Source: Brachionus koreanus (taxonomy: Eukaryota; Rotifera; Eurotatoria; Ploima; Brachionidae). From it: 41,201 nt of DNA. A model generated the notes under the pieces. It saw only the letters and a list, made by a program, of their open reading frames with translations, had not been told where the DNA came from and did no database searches. Shown here one piece after another: positions 1 to 12,038 of the stretch (position 1 is its first letter; each line of letters opens with the position of its first letter). Location: positions 1,161,556 to 1,202,756 of the forward strand of contig PJRA01000051.1 in assembly GCA_016987375.1 (NCBI GenBank), read 5' to 3'. The translations under genes and the position numbers were made by a program.

Positions 1-890
1 AAACAAAAAAAATCAATTTTTTATGATAAATTTTTTGCTCAAATCTAAGGTGCTCCCAAAATAAACTCTTGATGAAAATAATTAGATAATTTTCTATTTT
101 CCTCTATTTTTTTGTTCAGTTGTGATTCATAGAGGCTATTTCTCCATCAGTCTTATCAGATCAAATAAAATAAATTAGCAAAAAATTTAATCTTAAAATC
201 AGATCTTGGCGCAAATAATCGATAACGTTATTCGCTTGCCAAATATTTCTAAACTGGGTCAAATGTAACACGATCAATTGTGCTCATAAACTTAATGCTA
301 CAAATCTCATAAAATAAAGCTATGTTTAATCATTCTCTCTCTCTCTCTCATTTTTTCTTCTAAACTATGAAATAAAAAAGCTATTTCTACAACTAACTAG
401 CTTTTTCATTAGATATCATTAAACTCATGCTTAGAACATATTTTATAAAAGAGAAATAAATAAAAAAAAAATTATCTTTATTTTCTTTTTACCATAGAGA
501 AGTACGCTTAGAGAAAACACTTGAATATCTAGCTATTTTATCGTCTTTAAATATTTAAATTGCTTTTTATTATAGGCAAATGTTTGCCAGTTAAAACTAG
601 CTTTTTTTATTAGCTTTGCAGAACATAATTACAACTTTCTCGGAATTTTGTTTCTTATTTGTTTATCTATTTGCAATATTGAATTATCTATTCGGCTTCG
701 GATAGACAAAACAATCGCCTTAATTATTCTAAATTAAGTTTAGTTCCATATTTTCAAAAATGCAAATTAATTGCGATCAATTTTTTCAAATAGACTAAAA
801 CTCAAAATTTGGCTTGAATTAGAAAAATGAAAAAAAAAATTATTTTTTTCTTAGCACTGCCATAATGGTTTATTATTAAATGATAAAATC
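1..890. other. Intergenic AT-rich sequence
   Basis: No open reading frame with credible composition is visible on either strand. It holds homopolymer A and T runs and a short (TC)n microsatellite at about 334-349. I see no RNA gene. Confidence 0.6.
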
Positions 891-911
891 AAAGAGATCT
901 CACTAAACAAT

Positions 912-1205
912 CGAGAATGTAAGAAACATGGAATAACTGATTCAATAAAGTTTTGTATTCTGGATCTAAGGACTAAAGGGAAACAAGAAAAAATCCTACA
1001 ACTCTTAACGAAGGCTTTCTGAGCAAAAACGTAGAAAAAAAACTACTTACCAAAATTTTACTTAGCAAAAGTCTAGTAAAAACAATTATGAAAAAAAATC
1101 TATCTTAATCCTAGTCAGAAAGAAAAAAACTTTGCTTTTTTTTTTAATTTTATTTTACATCATTCTTGCGGTGTTTACTGATTAAATATTATTACTATTA
1201 TAATG
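912..1205 (+). mobile_element. LINE family 2, 3'-end remnant
   Basis: A short open stretch ending at the TGA at 1020-1022 aligns by eye with the C-terminus of the better-preserved family 2 copy ending at 37177. Both have a Gly, then S-I-K/R-F/Y, a basic patch, and a final K-I-L-x-L-L-x-K-aromatic. The following 3' UTR also matches. Here a T-rich run is followed by GCGGTGTTTACTGATTAA and an AT-rich microsatellite tail. In the other copy a T-rich run is followed by GAGGTGTTTTCTGACTAA and an (AAT)n tail. This is therefore a decayed 5'-truncated non-LTR retrotransposon end. The coding part is short, so the call rests on the two matches together. Confidence 0.6.
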
Positions 1206-1220
1206 GCTTATAGGAAATGA

Positions 1221-1326
1221 AGATCGTCACTAAATGACACGAAAGTGTCTAGAGGAGCCCATGCATACAGTGAACACTATCTGTTAGTTGCGAGAATAGA
1301 GTTGAAAAAAAGAGTTACAAGAGCCA
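1221..1326 (+). pseudogene. LINE endonuclease C-terminal remnant
   Basis: The frame just after an in-frame TGA reads through to a TAG near 1326. It contains S-R-G-A-H-A-Y-S-E-H-Y-L-L-V-A-R-I-E-L-K. This resembles the end of the apurinic-type endonuclease (EEP) domain of RTE-like non-LTR elements, where an R-G-A-D-x-x-S-D-H-x-L-V motif carries the catalytic Asp and His. In this copy the Asp of SDH is Glu. It lies 16 bp beyond the tail of the preceding LINE remnant, so it is probably a separate insertion or a rearranged piece of the same family. It is too short to function. Confidence 0.55.
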
Positions 1327-1329
1327 GTG

Positions 1330-2814
1330 TATAGAGCATAATTCAAGCTTAGAAAGAATCTCCGGAAATTTGAGCCCCAAAATGATATTTTTAATTTGCA
1401 AAAATGCAATCAAAACTCAAAACTCGCTTGGATTATAAAAATGAAATAAAAATTTCTTTGATTTATTTTCTTAACAAACGATTACTTCATTTAATTGATT
1501 TTCTTTTTAAAAAAATTTTTTTCTAAAATTTTACTTGTTACCTAATGGACCAGAGCTAATTAATGAGAAAACATTTTTCTTTTTTAGAATATTTAGAAAA
1601 GCTTTTTTATTTTTATTGTTTGGGCTTGTAGTGAATAATTTTAAATTACTATATCCGCGTGCTAAATGCAATTATGTTGCTATTTTGGCAAATAGCCAGC
1701 AGTCGATTAAGACTTGAAACGAAAAAGAAAAATAGAAATCTTAGTCGACTGAATCCAATTTTTAATATTTAACAATTGCTTATAAAATATTGTTTTTACT
1801 TTAAAGCTATTAAAATAAAATCCTTTCAAAAAATTAATTAGCATATGGGTTTTTTTTTTCAAAAAAAAAATAAAAAAATCATGATCTATTTTCAATAGAT
1901 AAAAATATATTTAATTAAACGATAAGTCTTATCTAAATGGCTTAGATTAAGCATTATTCATGCCTAATAAAAAAAAAAAGAAAAGCAGTGCCAAATATTT
2001 GTCTCAAGTGGGTGGTCCACACGGGCCAAGTAAGATTTTTTTTTTCAAGTGAATTGTTTTGGCTTAATTATTTGCAATTTGACCCAGTAAATGGTAATTA
2101 TTTAAAAATTTTTATGTATGATTTCATTATTTATTTTCTAAATTAAATTATGCAACTAAGCTTAATTAGCTAAGCAATTTTAATCCGACAATTTTTGTCT
2201 TAAATTAAAAAATAAATTACACAAAGGTATATTTTTTTGGTAATAATTTATTAAATTTTAATTAAAATAGAAAAAAAAATTGAAGTATTTTCTTTTTAAA
2301 GAAACATCAAAAATATTCAAAGTCTAGACTATATTTTTTTTAAACATGAGAAAAAAAAATTATTAATCTAAATTCAAATTTTAGGCAAAATTTATCAGAA
2401 TAATATATCGAAAAATGCAAGACATAGAAAAAAGAAAAAAAATTAATTATTAGAGTCTATTTTATGTGCAGTACTTTTAAGACATGTCTAAAGGATCATA
2501 CAGAAAAAATTAAAAATTTTCTAATCTTCGGAAGCTTTCAGAAATTCATCCAACATAAAAAAAAATTACAACACTTTGACCTATAAAAAAAGTAAAAAAA
2601 AAATAATAAGAAAAAAAAACATTAATAATGAACCAGATTAAATCTAGATTGCTGCAAAAATATTCGAAATTAAGAAAACCTTATTTGATAAATACCAAAA
2701 TCAAAATGGTAAAGGAGCTCTTAAATGTTATTACATTGTTATTTTACAACAAACTAAAGCTGCTATACTAAGACTGCTGTTTGTTGATTAATTTAGATTT
2801 TAATTTAATTTAAT
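1330..2814. other. Intergenic AT-rich sequence
   Basis: No supported gene. The short open frames here (for example 1535-1717) are Phe/Lys/Asn-rich and look like chance frames in AT-rich DNA. The stretch includes the presumed 3' UTR of the gene that ends at 2815. Confidence 0.6.
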
Positions 2815-4236
2815 TTAATTAGAGCTAATTTCAACTAAGTCATTAGTGTTCAATTTGTTAACAACTTCTTCAGCAGATTGTTTTCCTTGCTTAAAAAATT
2901 CACTCTGCACTTGATCTAAACTTTTTTCGCCATTAAGTATAATTTTGGTTGTCGAAGTGGTCACAGTTGATTGCTCTTCAATTTTAACATTTGTTTCATT
3001 TTCATTTTCAGCTTCTTGCTCTTGATGATGGCAATAGCCGTTGCTAGTAGCAGGATCAACCTCTTCTTCTTGATTAACTATTTCAACTGCTGCATTAATC
3101 ACTTTATTTACTACTTGTTCAGCTTGATTGTTTATCTCCTCTCCATTTTCATTATTAGAATCTATTTTCTCCTCTTGCTTAACTTCTTCAACAACTTGTT
3201 CAGCACACTCATTGACAGTTTCTTGAGTTTCAGTTGTATTCGTATTTGTAACAGTAGTGCCAGTTTTAACTACTTTAGAGTCACCAGAAATATTCTTAAT
3301 TATGTCATCGAAAGAGGGAGCCTCGCCTGAAGGAACATCCGAAGTAATTATTTTAGTAATTTCCTTAAGTTGACCTCCACTTAATACTTGTTCAGTGACA
3401 GTTCTGGTCACTTTAACCGTAGTTTTTTCAGTCTCATTCATAACGCCTTGAATGCCAGAATTGGCATTGGCCAATATATTACTTAGCATAGCGCCAGCCT
3501 CTGTGCCCTTAGCAGTCAAAAACCCAGTCGTAGCATTTATAACTTTTTTGACCATTTCAGAATTTTCGCCAAAATGAGCCTCAAGTTCTTGTTCAAGTTC
3601 ATTCATGTTTTTAACCTTTTCTTCTTTGATAAACACTGCGCCAACATCCAGCACAGAGTTGATCATTTCTTCATTGTTTTTTCCCAATGAATTTAGCACT
3701 TGCTCTTTGATTTGTTGAACTAAATCTTGGCTTTGATCGTCAGTAGCTGTTTCAGGAGTTTCGTTCACTGACGAACTAGCAGTGGTTGTTTGAGTTCGAT
3801 TTTGATTCAAGTTTTTGAGCGAGTTCTGCAAGGTTTTGAAAGCCTCGTCCTTTAAATACTGTAGTAGTTCATCGCCTTCTTTTTGTGTATGTTTAACCAC
3901 TGTTGTTTGATAAGTAGTAACCTCCTTTTTGGCATCATTTGATTCCGACTGTGCACTTGTTTCAGTTGCATTGGCTTTCTCAGCTTCCTCACGGTCAATG
4001 AAATCAATGTCCTCTTTTTCGACTTTAGGAGTGGAGATCGGCTCGGCAGTTTGGCTCTTTTCCGCACTCTCGTCTTCAACTGGTTTTTCTGCTTCGACAA
4101 CAGGCTCAGCTGGCTGCTGCTTGGCTTCACTCTCGACGGACTCTTTTTTACTCTTTTTCTTCAAAAAAGGTTTCTTTTCTTTCTTGACCTGTTTGTCCTC
4201 ATCTACAGCATACTTTGAGTTGGCACAACCTCCCAT
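2815..4236 (-). CDS. Acidic, probably membrane-anchored protein of unknown function (473 aa)
   Basis: A single uninterrupted 473-codon frame in otherwise stop-rich DNA. I do not recognise the family. The N-terminus is M-G-G-C-A-N-S-K. Gly2 could be N-myristoylated and Cys4 palmitoylated, as in many proteins of the inner plasma membrane or flagellar membrane, although residue 6 is Asn rather than the preferred Ser/Thr. A Lys-rich patch follows (about residues 17-32), which would also favour acidic lipids. Then come Glu/Ser/Ala-rich low-complexity sequence to about 115, a helical-looking middle (about 120-275) and a Thr/Val-rich segment. The C-terminal third is very acidic and reuses A-E-Q-V-V / V-V-N-K units. 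There is no transmembrane segment or signal peptide. The start is chosen because the lipidation motif sits exactly there. It stands alone, with no close neighbour, and is intronless. Coding status is fairly secure; the lipidation is inferred. Confidence 0.75.
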   Translation of the reverse strand: MGGCANSKYAVDEDKQVKKEKKPFLKKKSKKESVESEAKQQPAEPVVEAEKPVEDESAEKSQTAEPISTPKVEKEDIDFIDREEAEKANATETSAQSESNDAKKEVTTYQTTVVKHTQKEGDELLQYLKDEAFKTLQNSLKNLNQNRTQTTTASSSVNETPETATDDQSQDLVQQIKEQVLNSLGKNNEEMINSVLDVGAVFIKEEKVKNMNELEQELEAHFGENSEMVKKVINATTGFLTAKGTEAGAMLSNILANANSGIQGVMNETEKTTVKVTRTVTEQVLSGGQLKEITKIITSDVPSGEAPSFDDIIKNISGDSKVVKTGTTVTNTNTTETQETVNECAEQVVEEVKQEEKIDSNNENGEEINNQAEQVVNKVINAAVEIVNQEEEVDPATSNGYCHHQEQEAENENETNVKIEEQSTVTTSTTKIILNGEKSLDQVQSEFFKQGKQSAEEVVNKLNTNDLVEISSN

Positions 4237-5741
4237 ATTTGAAATCGGCAGAAAGTTACAAGCAAAAATTTAATCTAATTCGTCAAGTTTTGTCTAAATT
4301 AAAATAAAGCAAATATTTCATACATTCATGAGAACACAAGTTGAAAGTTGGAAATATTATAGCAAAAAAATGAATTTAAGTTTAAAAATACGTAGCTTTT
4401 TAAACCGAGATAGAATCAATGACCTGAGCATGATGTGTGGCACCGACACTACTTCAGCAGTTTTTATCAATGGTCGACTCTGACAGCTTCTCAGATAATT
4501 CTAATTATATACACTTGAGATAAATCAGAAACTTATCTTTATGCACTCAAATAATTAAATGAGAAATGTAAACTTAACGCAGTACTGTGCAGTTTGTTTG
4601 TGTGGTCAAAATAAACATTAGAACAATTTATTTTCGAAAGATCCAATTTACGAAAAAACACTCAACCAAAATTTGTCTGCATACATATTTCAAAAAATGT
4701 TAATAAAATCATCAAACAGCTAATTTAGTTAATTGGTTTTTTTTTTTTTGAAAAAAAACGGTTCTCTTTTATCTAATAAAAATTCAATTTAAAAAGCTAA
4801 TTATAGCAAGCTGTTGTTTCAACTAATAGAAAAAATTTTATAAATACCCAATTATAATAATTTATTATTTTGTTCTTCGTTGAAAAATTAGTCCATTAGC
4901 TAATTATAATAATTTATTACAAAAAAAATTTACACATTTTCTAATAAACCAAACAAATGTTTTTCTAGAAAATAACTCTCGATCAAGCTAAAAATGTCAT
5001 ACATATATTCCTCTTGAAATGAAAAAGCGGTTGCTTATCTTAGAACATTTTCATACAAAATATTTGCTAGAAAAACTAACAAAAAAGAAAACACTTAAAA
5101 AATTTAGTTTGTGTGGTATGGGGTTAAATGGAAAAAATAAAAATAATAATAATATATTCAACTATTTAATACTTAAAATTACATTGCCTAATGTTTGATA
5201 ATTAAGAAGTTTAACCAAAAAAAAAATAAAATAAAAAAAAAAAGAATACATTCTAAAATAATTGTATATGCTTTTATTTGAATTAGTGATTAATTTTAAA
5301 ATTAAACGATAAAATAATTACACTCTAGAATAGTTAAGACATATATATTAGAAAAGCTATTATTTTAAAATCTAGTTTTGGCTTTAAAAATTGCTCAACT
5401 AAAACTAATTAGCTTGAATCACGATTCATTTAGACGTTTTGATTGCGTCACGCTGCTTTTTAAAACTGACCATACTTGAATTACTATTAAGCTAGAAAAG
5501 ATTGCTTCGATTGATTTTTAATAAAGCATAGCAAACACGATATAAAATAGTTTTGAATTTCAAATAACCCCACATTTTGGATTGGTGAATTAGATCCAGA
5601 TTTTTCTAAGATCGATCTTATCTACTAAATGAAATTGTCTGTGATTAATTGAAAACATTTATATGAAGGTAGGCAGCGTGTCAATATTACAGTAGAACGT
5701 TCACCTTAACCCTTTTAGCATATCAAATTACCATTAGATTT

Positions 5742-5762
5742 GAGAGAGAGAGAGAGAGAGAG
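5742..5762. repeat. (GA)n microsatellite
   Basis: Uninterrupted GA dinucleotides, about ten units. No gene is adjacent. Confidence 0.9.
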
Positions 5763-7275
5763 AAATAAATTAGCCTCACTAGAAAACCAGGTATACAATG
5801 ATTGTAGAGAAATGAATGATGAGAGTTGGCAGTTTTAAATCAGCTAGAAATATGCTTAGCAGAAAATTCAATATAAAATAAAATTTTGACGTATGTGAAA
5901 TATTCCATTTGCTCTCGGACTCAAACTGCTTGTTATTTCCTGTATATGGCATCGTTTCATCATTCAACTGAATAAATATTTATTTTTCTTTTTTTTCTAT
6001 CTATTCAATCAATCTCTAACAAAATTCCATGCTGTATTAACATTATTTATTTAATCTTCAATCAGAAAAAAATTTGAATATAAATTAATTTTCAGCAACT
6101 TCCAGCAACAACAAAGAAAAAAAAAATTGATTGATTTATTTATTTAGATTAAGTTTTGATAAATGTGATTTTTATCGAAACCAATAGAACTAGACTAACT
6201 CGAGTTAAGTTAACCTAAATTGACAAATAATCTTTTGCCTGTGGTCAGCACCTGAAAATAGTAGCACTGTTCAAAGAAAATAGACGCATTAATCATTTAA
6301 TGATAGTTCTACTTGAGCTATGGGTGATGACAGAATTGCGCCAAATATTTTGCTCAAAGAAGGTCAATTGATTTGCAAAGACTTGTAGAAAATGTTTTCG
6401 TTGAGCAAACTAGAACTTATTTATTTTTAGCAAAAATCCTTATCATCAGGTTAAGTATACAAACCTGGCGCTTTTATTAAAAATTCTAATTACCTCCAAG
6501 CTAATTTCAAGTTTTTTTTCTTATTTTCTTTTTTTAAATTAATAATTTTAATTACAAGTTTAAAAGCAAACTTGTTTGATCTGGTCTCGATAGCATGTAT
6601 TGGCTTTTAATTAAGAGCACATGACTATATTTATCTTAACAAGCTAACCCAACGATCACGAGAGTAGAGAAAAAAGTGATTTTGTTTTTTTAATTAAAAG
6701 TGTCGTTTACATTTATGCTAAGAACAACTGCTTGAGCTGATCGATAGGCCATTTTAATCACGCTTCTATCTTATATTAAAATATAATCAATTAATCGTCT
6801 TATCTGTTCAACACCTAGCTGCAAATGCTTCCGAATTAGTTGATTATAAATAATTGTTTTGGTAGAATAGTTGCTGATAATTTTGATTTAATAAATATTC
6901 TAGCTAGTCGGCACCAAGTTTTCTAGTAGGGGTTTTTTTGTTGCCTAAATATTAGCTTCAAATAAAATCCATTTACTCGAATAAATCAACTGCTAATTGA
7001 TTTAGAGCCGAGCTAGCTCTTCTAAGCCCGGAGCTCAGCTTGCTATTTTTAATTATGGTTGCTCTTATCCCAGATAACCTAGTTGTGTTCTGGCGGCTTT
7101 TTTCTAAGCTAATTTAAAATCATGTTCTAAATGCTGCACCTTGTGCGCAGCCACAAAAGCGAAACTAAATCAGCTATAAAAATAGAGTTAAAATTTAATT
7201 TACAATATTTACATGTGGAAGACTTTACAGACTTATAACTGTCATTCTATTTACAAACACACATATACAAAATAG

Positions 7276-7317
7276 AAACTAAAAAATAATCACAAGAAAC
7301 TAAAAAATAATCACAAG
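7276..7317. repeat. Two-copy 21-bp tandem repeat
   Basis: The unit GAAACTAAAAAATAATCACA(A) occurs twice back to back. No associated gene is seen. Confidence 0.8.
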
Positions 7318-8765
7318 ACTAAAGATGGTATCTCGGACTCTATCTGGCTGTGTCTAAACAATTTAAGATTCAAACATTATAGGCAACTTTTGAAGGAGTT
7401 ATTAAAATATGATCAAAATCCTTTTTTAAGCTTTAAATGTAATAATTTCCCTCCTAATCTTTATTTATCTGAATTGAAATGAATTTTTTATTATTTTTAT
7501 CTATTTTTTTATTTTTTTTATGTAATATTTTTTATATTTTTCCAAAAAACAAATTAATTATTTTTACTTCTCCTTAAAGGAGGTTAATTTAATATTAATA
7601 AATATACACCCATATTCTTTAAAATCTCTAACAATATCTCTGTATACAATTTTACCAAACAACCTCTTGTTTTATTCCCGCGGCAAACACCATGCACTTT
7701 ACTTAGGCCGCCATTTTTTTTTCTCTTCATAGCAATAAAAAAAACAGGTAAAGTTTGAAACAAAATTTATGATTTTAGCATATAATTAATTTATTTTTTT
7801 GTTGTTAAAATAAAATAAAAAAAAATGTTGTTTGTTCAATGTTTGTAAGCTTCTAAAATAGATAAATCAGTTTTTAGCTAATTTAATTTAAATTAAACTA
7901 TCGGATAACGACCGATTAAAAAAAAAAATGCCCTGAAAAACATGTTACACTAAACGACACGTTTCGTTTGTTTAAGCATTGCTAAGTTCAAGTTTCAATA
8001 TTTACTCAAAAATTATACTTTTTCTATTTTTTTTAAAACGTGTTTCCTAGACATAGACTAACAATAACTCTGATAAAATTGTTTAGAAATAAAAGCCCGC
8101 TTTAAACACACAACTTATCGTTTTACTTATCAAGCCTTAATACTTCATTAAAATCTAATCTTCTTTATCTTATCTAATGTGAACAGCTTTAGCATGGACT
8201 TTGAAAGAGATTAAATTTCTAATTTGGCAACTTGAAAACACAAAACTTTCCTTTGCAAAAACAAAAAAAAACAAATGCTTTTTCCGAGCTTGAAAACAAA
8301 AAATGAGTGAAAATTTTGATTGCCACTCTCGAGTCTCTCGAGTAAATAGACAAAAAATCAATTTTTTTTTTACTTAACATAGACAACAAAAAAAGCCGAA
8401 CAGAATGAATCGCTTGATTTACTCTTCTTGAAATAAAATTCTTTGCAAATAGACAATTAATTAAGTGAATAGGAGCACAAAATAAAATGATAAATATTTG
8501 TTTATTTCAAGCATTCTAGCTTTCAAAAGCGAATAAAAATTCCATAAATAATGATCTTTTATTTGAGAGAGAGAAAAATGGCCATAGTCGCAGCAAAATA
8601 ACTTGAAACAGTATGCCACCAAACTAGCTGAGTTCAATTTTCAAAAGACAAATAGCTAATTTGCATTTAATTAATTAAGTTTGGAGACCAAGCCATGAGA
8701 TAATTCGGCTAAAGAACATTTGTGATTAGATATTCAAATTAGACTGGGCATTTTGTTCCTATAAA

Positions 8766-8786
8766 CATCATCATCATCATCATCAC
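8766..8786. repeat. (CAT)n microsatellite
   Basis: About seven CAT units in non-coding sequence. Confidence 0.9.
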
Positions 8787-10041
8787 AAGAATAAACTCTT
8801 AATGAATATTCAAATAAGTCCAATTACAATAATTAATTCTGAAAATTGATTAGGCTTAATACACAAATGTCCGAACTATTCATAGAATCAATAAAAATTT
8901 CCGCTTCTAACTTTTTACAAACTGTCTAGAATCTAGTTAAGTAAACAACCTACTGACCACTTTGTTCTGTTCAAATAAATGCCACTTGAAATACCATCTT
9001 AAAGTGTACTGCTATCTTAAAAAAGAAATAGAAGCGATGAATAAATCGACTAAATAAGCTCAAAAATAGAAATGAAATACGATGCCTGGAATATGTTACT
9101 ATTAATTTTAAAAATGAAGAGCATAATTGAAATTTTATCTTTAAAATGAGGAAGATACTGTGCTTTATTTATATAGATAAATATAGAAAAAGTGTTTGCC
9201 TAAATAAATAGATCTAACAACATTACTTCAGAAATATTATGCTATATTTTCTCGCTTTTGTTTTCTGTCTCATGTTTTTTCTATGCATTGTTTCTTTCTC
9301 AACTATTATTTATCCCTTAGGATGAGCTTTTTTTTTTGATAAATCACGATTTATTTGAATATTAATTTAAAATTCAAAGTTTTAACCTGCCAATTTTAAT
9401 TTTTGTTTTATCATGAAATCAAAAAATCAATGATATCATTTCATGTGCATGTATTTGAACTAATGAAATAAATTTAAAAATAGTAAACCTATCTGTCCAT
9501 GTCTTGGAAAAAATTTATGCTTTTATTCATGTCAATAAATCTTGACTAATCGTAAAAAAAACATCAAAAATCAAGTCTAAAAACTTTTCTTTTTTTTTGT
9601 TGTTGTTTCTAAAATAGATTTATGATGATATTTTAGAGAATTGAAACAATTTTAAACCAAGCCAAATGATTTGAAAATAATTTCGGACTTGAATTGCTTT
9701 TATGAGCAAAGCTCGAAATTTCTAATCATACAAGAAAAATTAGAATTATTTTATTCCACAGTGAATATTAAAAAAAAAAACATCAAATTGCATAAAATTT
9801 ATTAGTATTTTAGCTTCGAATATCATTGCTGAACAATGACATTTTTATAAATTTTATTCTCGACATGCAAATTTTTTTCTTTATTTCTGTTAGTTATTCA
9901 TAATTTTGTTTTAAAAGCAACAATTTTCTTTTTATAATCAACTACTTGATCAAAATCTATTTGATTATTTTTTGTGAATAAATTTTTTCATGTTTAATCA
10001 ATCAAGCTTTATGAAACAAAATTGAAACAAAATTCACTAAC

Positions 10042-10192
10042 CTCTTCGCTTGATTAGAGTATCCAGATAATTTGCGGCATATTCGTGTATATTTTGCGGC
10101 TGATCTCTCAGTACTTCTTTGGACAGCATTTCGAGCAGTGTTTGAAAGCCTTGTGGAACTCTGAGCTTGGTATTCGAAAATGGAACTGCCAT
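10042..10192 (-). CDS. RIIa-domain (dimerisation/docking) protein, first coding exon
   Basis: The exon begins at the ATG at 10192-10190 and reads M-A-V-P-F-S-N-T, then R-V-P-Q-G-F, then L-L-E-M-L-S-K-E-V-L-R and Q-P-x-N-I-x-E-Y-A-A-N-Y. This is the classic PKA-RIIa dimerisation/docking four-helix half-bundle as found in SPA17, CABYR and ropporin. In those families the domain binds amphipathic helices of AKAPs in the fibrous sheath or radial spokes of sperm and cilia. It is only about 50 residues. The frame ends at a good splice donor (GAG|GTTAGT, exon end 10042), so this is exon 1 of a longer gene running leftwards. I could not find the next exon. The upstream in-frame Met at 10219 is less likely, because family members start right at the M-x-x-P-F-S motif. 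The family is well supported; the exact orthologue is not. Confidence 0.8.
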
Positions 10193-10979
10193 TATTATTA
10201 ATTTTAAATTTTCTCTCAATTTTATCTAAAGTACAGATGAATGAATTTATAGTTGTAAATAAAATTTAGAAATCAAATTTTAAATCCCAAGTTTTCTTTA
10301 ATTTCTTATTCAGGTAACTATAGAAATTTCTTTTATTTGAAAAACAATTAATTTTTAATATACATATTCAAATTAATTTCCATGGATTTGATCAAAAATT
10401 CGTGTCTCGTTAATCAAAATTTTCATATTTCATTATTTTGTTAACCAAATAAGCTTCCGTCTATATTCTTTGTTACCAGTAGTGTAAACTAATGAACTTA
10501 CCTATGTTAAACGATTAATTTAATTTTTTTTAATTTTAGCTAACCATAAATCTCTTTTTGATATAAGACACTTTTAGGCTATCTGTCACTATAATATGTT
10601 AGCATTTATCAATATTTAATTTAATGGCCGTGACCATTGGGAAGTTCAGAAAAAATTCTTTTCGATCTGCATGCGATTATGAAAATGTTTAATACAATTA
10701 AAAACTTTGAGATATAAATGTTTGTACAAAATCTTATTTACAGATTAGTAAAGGTAAGAAAAGTTTAGTCTAGTTTAGTTTTAGTTTAGTCAGGTTATCT
10801 TGGTCTTATTTTCTATTAGAAAAATAAATTTGTGAATTTCCCGGGACTTGCCCGAACGGCAAAAGCCTTTTTTTCAGCCCCCTTGCAAATGTTTGTTGTT
10901 TAGTATATCAACAAAATTTAAGTTAGAATAATTTAGAAATCTTGGTCTAATGACAAAACGAATTTGATTAATAGTTTGG
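10193..10979. other. Intergenic sequence
   Basis: No gene seen. At about 10748-10795 there is a TAGTTTAGTTTTAGTTTAG-type simple repeat, followed by a short GC-richer patch (about 10838-10885). That patch could be the 3' tail of the minus-strand LINE remnant to its right. Confidence 0.45.
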
Positions 10980-10984
10980 TCTTG

Positions 10985-11130
10985 TTTCTAGAAGATCGAT
11001 TTTTTAAAGTCTGATGGATAGTCTGATTGGTCGGAAGATTTTATTTTGAGATTCTTTGGGCACCATTGTTTAGAATGACGTGTGAATAGTCAAGTGTTGA
11101 TCGAATTATTTGGTCAGTTTGATCTGGTTC
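10985..11130 (-). pseudogene. LINE reverse-transcriptase C-terminal remnant (minus strand)
   Basis: On the minus strand a short frame reads I-I-R-S-T-L-D-Y-S-H-V-I-L-N-N-G followed by A-Q-R-I. This resembles the thumb/post-RT region of CR1- and RTE-like non-LTR retrotransposons (L-I-R-S-x-L-D-Y-A then a hydrophobic run and G-x-x-R). It is cut by stops and frame changes within about 30 codons. No RT catalytic motif remains. I infer an old insertion. Confidence 0.5.
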
Positions 11131-11349
11131 TTTAATTATATCATTTTGATTTTTGTAGCATGTTCACTTTTGGTCCGTTTTTGATGTTTGTTTTGAGTTA
11201 TGTTCTCGGTAATTGAATTTTATATGCCAATGAATATTGGACACGAGAATATTTGAGTCATCAAGAGTTCCAACACGCTGCTATCATACTAGACTCGTAT
11301 GATAGTTTAAACAAAAAAAAAGCAATTCACCTATAATACATCACTGTAG

Positions 11350-11785
11350 GGTGTAATACATCATATCAAGGCCGAAATGGTCATGGATAAATATGTATTA
11401 GAGGTTTTAGGTATCTGTGAAAGTCGCTGGAAAGGATCAGGCCAAATAAACAATAAAACATGGATCTTCCTGTATTCTAGATCTGAAAATGCAAGATTAC
11501 ACGGCGTAAGGATTTAAAAACGCTTTCAAAACAATAAAGAATGCCATGATGGAATGGGAACCAATAAATGAAAGATTAATTTCGGCTAAACGCGGGCAGC
11601 ACTGCAATATATCGATCATTCAGTGCTATGCGCCAACTAACAAAGCTAGTGACTAGGAAAAATCTATATTCTACAAACAGCTTCTACGAATTATAGATAG
11701 ACTGCCTCGGCATGACCTCATGATTGTCATGGGGGACATGAACGCGAAAGTTGGAAGTGATAATTATGGACTTATGGATTTGTAA
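11350..11785 (+). pseudogene. LINE endonuclease-domain remnant (RTE-like EEP fold)
   Basis: The frame contains L-G-I-C-E-S-R-W-K-G-S-G near the start. This is the EEP-endonuclease motif holding the catalytic Glu of RTE-like elements ('E-x-R-W'). Later it contains N-E-R-L-I-S, then I-I-Q-C-Y-A-P-T-N, and finally M-I-V-M-G-D-M-N-A-K-V-G-S-D. The last two are the hallmark blocks around the catalytic Asp and Asn. In-frame stops after H-G-V-R-I and after K-A-S-D break it, and it ends at a TAA at 11783. No reverse transcriptase follows. Its neighbour at 10985-11130 is a LINE remnant on the other strand. Function in an intact element would be target-DNA nicking for target-primed reverse transcription; this copy is dead. 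Confidence 0.8.
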
Positions 11786-12038
11786 AAAATTAAGCTAATT
11801 AAATTAAGAAAATTTTCTTGTACTTATAGCGTTTGGCAAAATTGCAGAGTTTTAGCAGACTAAATATTTGTGACGCATATTTAAAGGATCAGATCTTTTA
11901 GTTTTTATTAAATTCTCAATACCCTTTAGTTTATATTAATAAAAGCATTTTTTTTACAATTTATTAATTATTAAAAAAATTTCTAAAAATTCAAAATTAG
12001 AATAAAAGAAAACTTCTAGTAAGTATTAAATAATAAAA

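Larger units (their letters stand above)
4237..10041. other. Gene-poor AT-rich stretch of about 5.8 kb
   Basis: No gene could be supported on either strand. Visible structure is limited to a (GA)n run at 5742-5762, a (CAT)n run near 8766-8786, a two-copy 21-bp tandem repeat near 7276-7317, and long A or T runs. The small open frames at 5779-5967 and 8170-8361 are Phe/Lys-rich with no motif. Further exons of the RIIa gene, which runs leftwards from 10192, may lie in this stretch, but I could not recognise them. Confidence 0.5.

Noticed and set aside
2971..3330. Plus-strand open frame opposite the acidic protein gene
   Set aside because: It is the mirror of the coding strand and is Phe/Leu/Ile-rich as expected of antisense to a Glu/Lys-rich gene; the minus frame is longer and has a sensible start.
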